From NCBI GenBank assembly GCA_947456525.1, contig CANGRI010000005.1, positions 1-38,908 on the forward strand: a DNA stretch of 38,908 nt, read 5' to 3'. Source of the stretch: Opitutia bacterium. GTDB lineage: Bacteria > Verrucomicrobiota > Verrucomicrobiia > Opitutales > UBA953. Position numbers and translations under genes: made by a program. Below the pieces are notes generated by a model. That model ran no database searches and was not told the origin of the DNA. It worked only from the letters and a program-made list of their open reading frames with translations. Positions 36,732 through 38,908 of this stretch are shown piece after piece; positions within the stretch are counted from its first letter, which is position 1, and each line of letters starts with the position of its first letter.

Positions 36732-38908
36732 ATGTCCAACTACAAGTACGTCTCTCACCTCTGGAACGATGCCGAAGCCGCGAAGCTCGATCCGGTCGGC
36801 CGTCTGGTCTATCGCTCCAACAAGCTCGGAGCCGACCAGCGCATCACGAACACCGGCGGCGGTAACACCTCTTCCAAGATCGTCGAGAAGGACCCTCTGA
36901 GCGGCACCGACACCCAGGTCCTATGGGTCAAGGGTTCGGGCGGCGACCTCCGCACCAGCAATCGCGACAACTTCTCCTCCCTGTACCAAGACAAGCTCAT
37001 CGGACTCCAGAAGTCATATGCAGCCCGCACGGACAAGGGCCTCAAGTCCCAGGCCGAAGACGACATGGTCGGCATGTACAACCACGCCACCTTCAACCTG
37101 AACCCGCGCGCCTCGTCGATCGACACGCCGCTGCACAGCTTCCTTCCCGGCAAGCACGTCGACCACATGCATCCAAACGCGATCATCTCGATCGCCGCGT
37201 CGAAGAACTGCGAAGCCCTCACGAAGGAGATCTTCGCCGGCAAGATGGCCTACGTGAAGTGGATGCGCCCGGGCTTCGAGCTCGGCCTCGCCATGCAGGA
37301 CATCTCCCGCCAGCAGCCGGCCATCAAGGCCATCATGATGGGCCAGCACGGCTTCATCTCCTGGGCTGACGACGACAAGGCCTGCTATGAGCTGACCCTC
37401 GCCATGATCGAGCAGGCCGCGGCCTACATCGACGCCAAGTATCAGGCCATGGGCGGCGACGCCAAGGCCTTCGGCGGCGCCCTCTACCAGACCCTCGACA
37501 CCGAGAAGCGTCACGCCACCTTCGCCGCTATCCTGCCTTGGCTCCGCGGCCAGGTCTCCAAGGAGAAGCGCTTCATCGGCACGATCCAGGAAGACGAAAA
37601 GATCCTCCGCTTCGTCAACTCGAAGGACGCCCCGCGTCTCGCCGAGCTCGGCACTTCCTGCCCGGACCATTTCCTCCGCACGAAGATCAAGCCCCTCTAC
37701 GTGAACTGGAACCCCCAATCCGAAGACGCCGCCGCGCTGAAGACCAAGCTGGCCGCCGCCCTCGAGCAGTACCGCAAGGATTACGCCGCCTATTACAATG
37801 CCTGCAAGCGACCGAACTCCCCGGCGATGCGCGACCCGAATCCGACCGTCGTCCTCATCCCCGGCCTCGGCATGATCGCCTGGGGCAAGGATAAGTCCGA
37901 ATCCCGCGTCACGGCCGAGTTCTACAACTGCGCCGTCGAGGTCATGCGCGGCGCCGAAGCCATCGACCAGTATATCGCCCTACCCCAGCAGGAAGCCTTC
38001 GACATCGAATACTGGCTCCTCGAAGAAGCGAAGCTGAAGCGCATGCCGGCCGAGAAGGAACTCGCCCGCCAGGTGATCATCGTCGTCGGCGCCGGCTCCG
38101 GCATCGGCAAGGAGACCGCCCATCGCCTCGTCAAGGAAGGCGCCCACATCGTCTGCGTCGACAAGAACGTCGAAGCCGCCCAGGCCACCGCCAAGGAGAT
38201 CACCGACAAGCTCGGCTCCGGCATCGGCGTCGCCGGCACCGGCCTCTCCAACTGCGGTCCGGCCATCGGCCTTTCCGGCGACATCATGGACCGCGCTTCG
38301 ATCCGTAAGATGCTCGACCAGGTCGCGCTGGCTTACGGCGGTTTCGACTCCATCTGCGTCACCGCGGGCATCTTCGTGTCCCCGGACACCACCGGCCACA
38401 TCCCGGACGACAAGTGGGCGCTCACCTTCGCCCTCAACGTTACCGGCAGCTACCTCGTCGCCGACGAAGCGTTCAAGACATGGAAGGAACAGGGACTCCG
38501 CGGCAACCTCGTCCTGACCACCAGCGCCAACGCCGCCGTGGCCAAGAAGGGTTCCGTCGCCTACGACACCTCGAAGGCCGCCGCCAACCACCTCGTCCGC
38601 GAGATGGCCATGGAGCTCTCGCCCCTCATCCGCGTCAACGGCGTGGCCCCGGCCACCGTCGTGCAGGGTTCGGCGATGTTCCCGCGCGACCGAGTGATCG
38701 CGTCGCTTGCGAAGTACAACATTCCCTACACCGATGATGAGGCGACCGATTCGCTGACGACGAAGCTCTCCCGCTTCTACGCCGATCGCACCCTGACCAA
38801 GAACCCCATCACCCCCGCCGACCAGGCCGAAGCCTACTTCCTCCTCGTGACCAATCGCCTCAGCAAGACGACCGGACAGGTCATCACCGTCGACGGCGGC
38901 CTCCACGA
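36732..38908 (+). CDS. rhaD: Bifunctional rhamnulose-1-phosphate aldolase / short-chain (lactaldehyde) dehydrogenase, truncated at the right edge
   Basis: ORF open to the window end, so absent from the supplied track. Aldolase half GGGNTSSKI, HVDHMHPNAIISIAASK, GQHGFISW; SDR half IIVVGAGSGIGKETAHRL and YDTSKAAANHL. Confidence 0.93.
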   Translation, partial: MSNYKYVSHLWNDAEAAKLDPVGRLVYRSNKLGADQRITNTGGGNTSSKIVEKDPLSGTDTQVLWVKGSGGDLRTSNRDNFSSLYQDKLIGLQKSYAARTDKGLKSQAEDDMVGMYNHATFNLNPRASSIDTPLHSFLPGKHVDHMHPNAIISIAASKNCEALTKEIFAGKMAYVKWMRPGFELGLAMQDISRQQPAIKAIMMGQHGFISWADDDKACYELTLAMIEQAAAYIDAKYQAMGGDAKAFGGALYQTLDTEKRHATFAAILPWLRGQVSKEKRFIGTIQEDEKILRFVNSKDAPRLAELGTSCPDHFLRTKIKPLYVNWNPQSEDAAALKTKLAAALEQYRKDYAAYYNACKRPNSPAMRDPNPTVVLIPGLGMIAWGKDKSESRVTAEFYNCAVEVMRGAEAIDQYIALPQQEAFDIEYWLLEEAKLKRMPAEKELARQVIIVVGAGSGIGKETAHRLVKEGAHIVCVDKNVEAAQATAKEITDKLGSGIGVAGTGLSNCGPAIGLSGDIMDRASIRKMLDQVALAYGGFDSICVTAGIFVSPDTTGHIPDDKWALTFALNVTGSYLVADEAFKTWKEQGLRGNLVLTTSANAAVAKKGSVAYDTSKAAANHLVREMAMELSPLIRVNGVAPATVVQGSAMFPRDRVIASLAKYNIPYTDDEATDSLTTKLSRFYADRTLTKNPITPADQAEAYFLLVTNRLSKTTGQVITVDGGLH

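Overview
This 38.9 kb window is a GC-rich bacterial chromosome segment. Gene content (DUF1501/PSD1 cytochrome pair, Tat-type Gfo/Idh oxidoreductase, DUF1080, mreBCD-mrdA, bifunctional rhamnulose-1-P aldolase/dehydrogenase) suggests Verrucomicrobiota; that assignment is inference. Four blocks are visible. (1) A tightly packed minus-strand run of ten genes (~12.6 to 0.24 kb): PSD1/DUF1553, DUF1501, MFS, esterase, DUF1080, DUF6428, Rbs-type sugar ABC transporter (ATPase, permease, binding protein) and a tandem NIPSNAP protein. (2) glmM, a short alternative GlmU-like protein and glmS, then a small tandem zinc-finger protein, two tRNA-Lys genes, rlmB and asd. (3) A cell-envelope/housekeeping block: L,D-transpeptidase, mrdA, mreD, mreC, mreB, Gfo/Idh, uppP, trpB, yicC, HU, hisS, murJ, amidase. 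(4) A deoxysugar locus: DeoR, class II aldolase, rhamnulokinase and RhaD-type aldolase/dehydrogenase, running off the right edge. I found no phage, transposase, CRISPR array or obvious defence island. The observations most worth a second look are: a GlmU-like protein with a strongly reduced N-terminal domain in a glmM-x-glmS operon; two mutually exclusive perfect stem-loops just upstream of trpB; a recurrent Shine-Dalgarno-free TGACCATG stop/start junction; a DUF6428 protein (arsenic-linked family) inside a sugar-transport operon; a tandem CxxC zinc-finger miniprotein; an L,D-transpeptidase with an atypical SHGCVLL motif and no visible signal peptide; and tandem CACGTG-centred palindromes.
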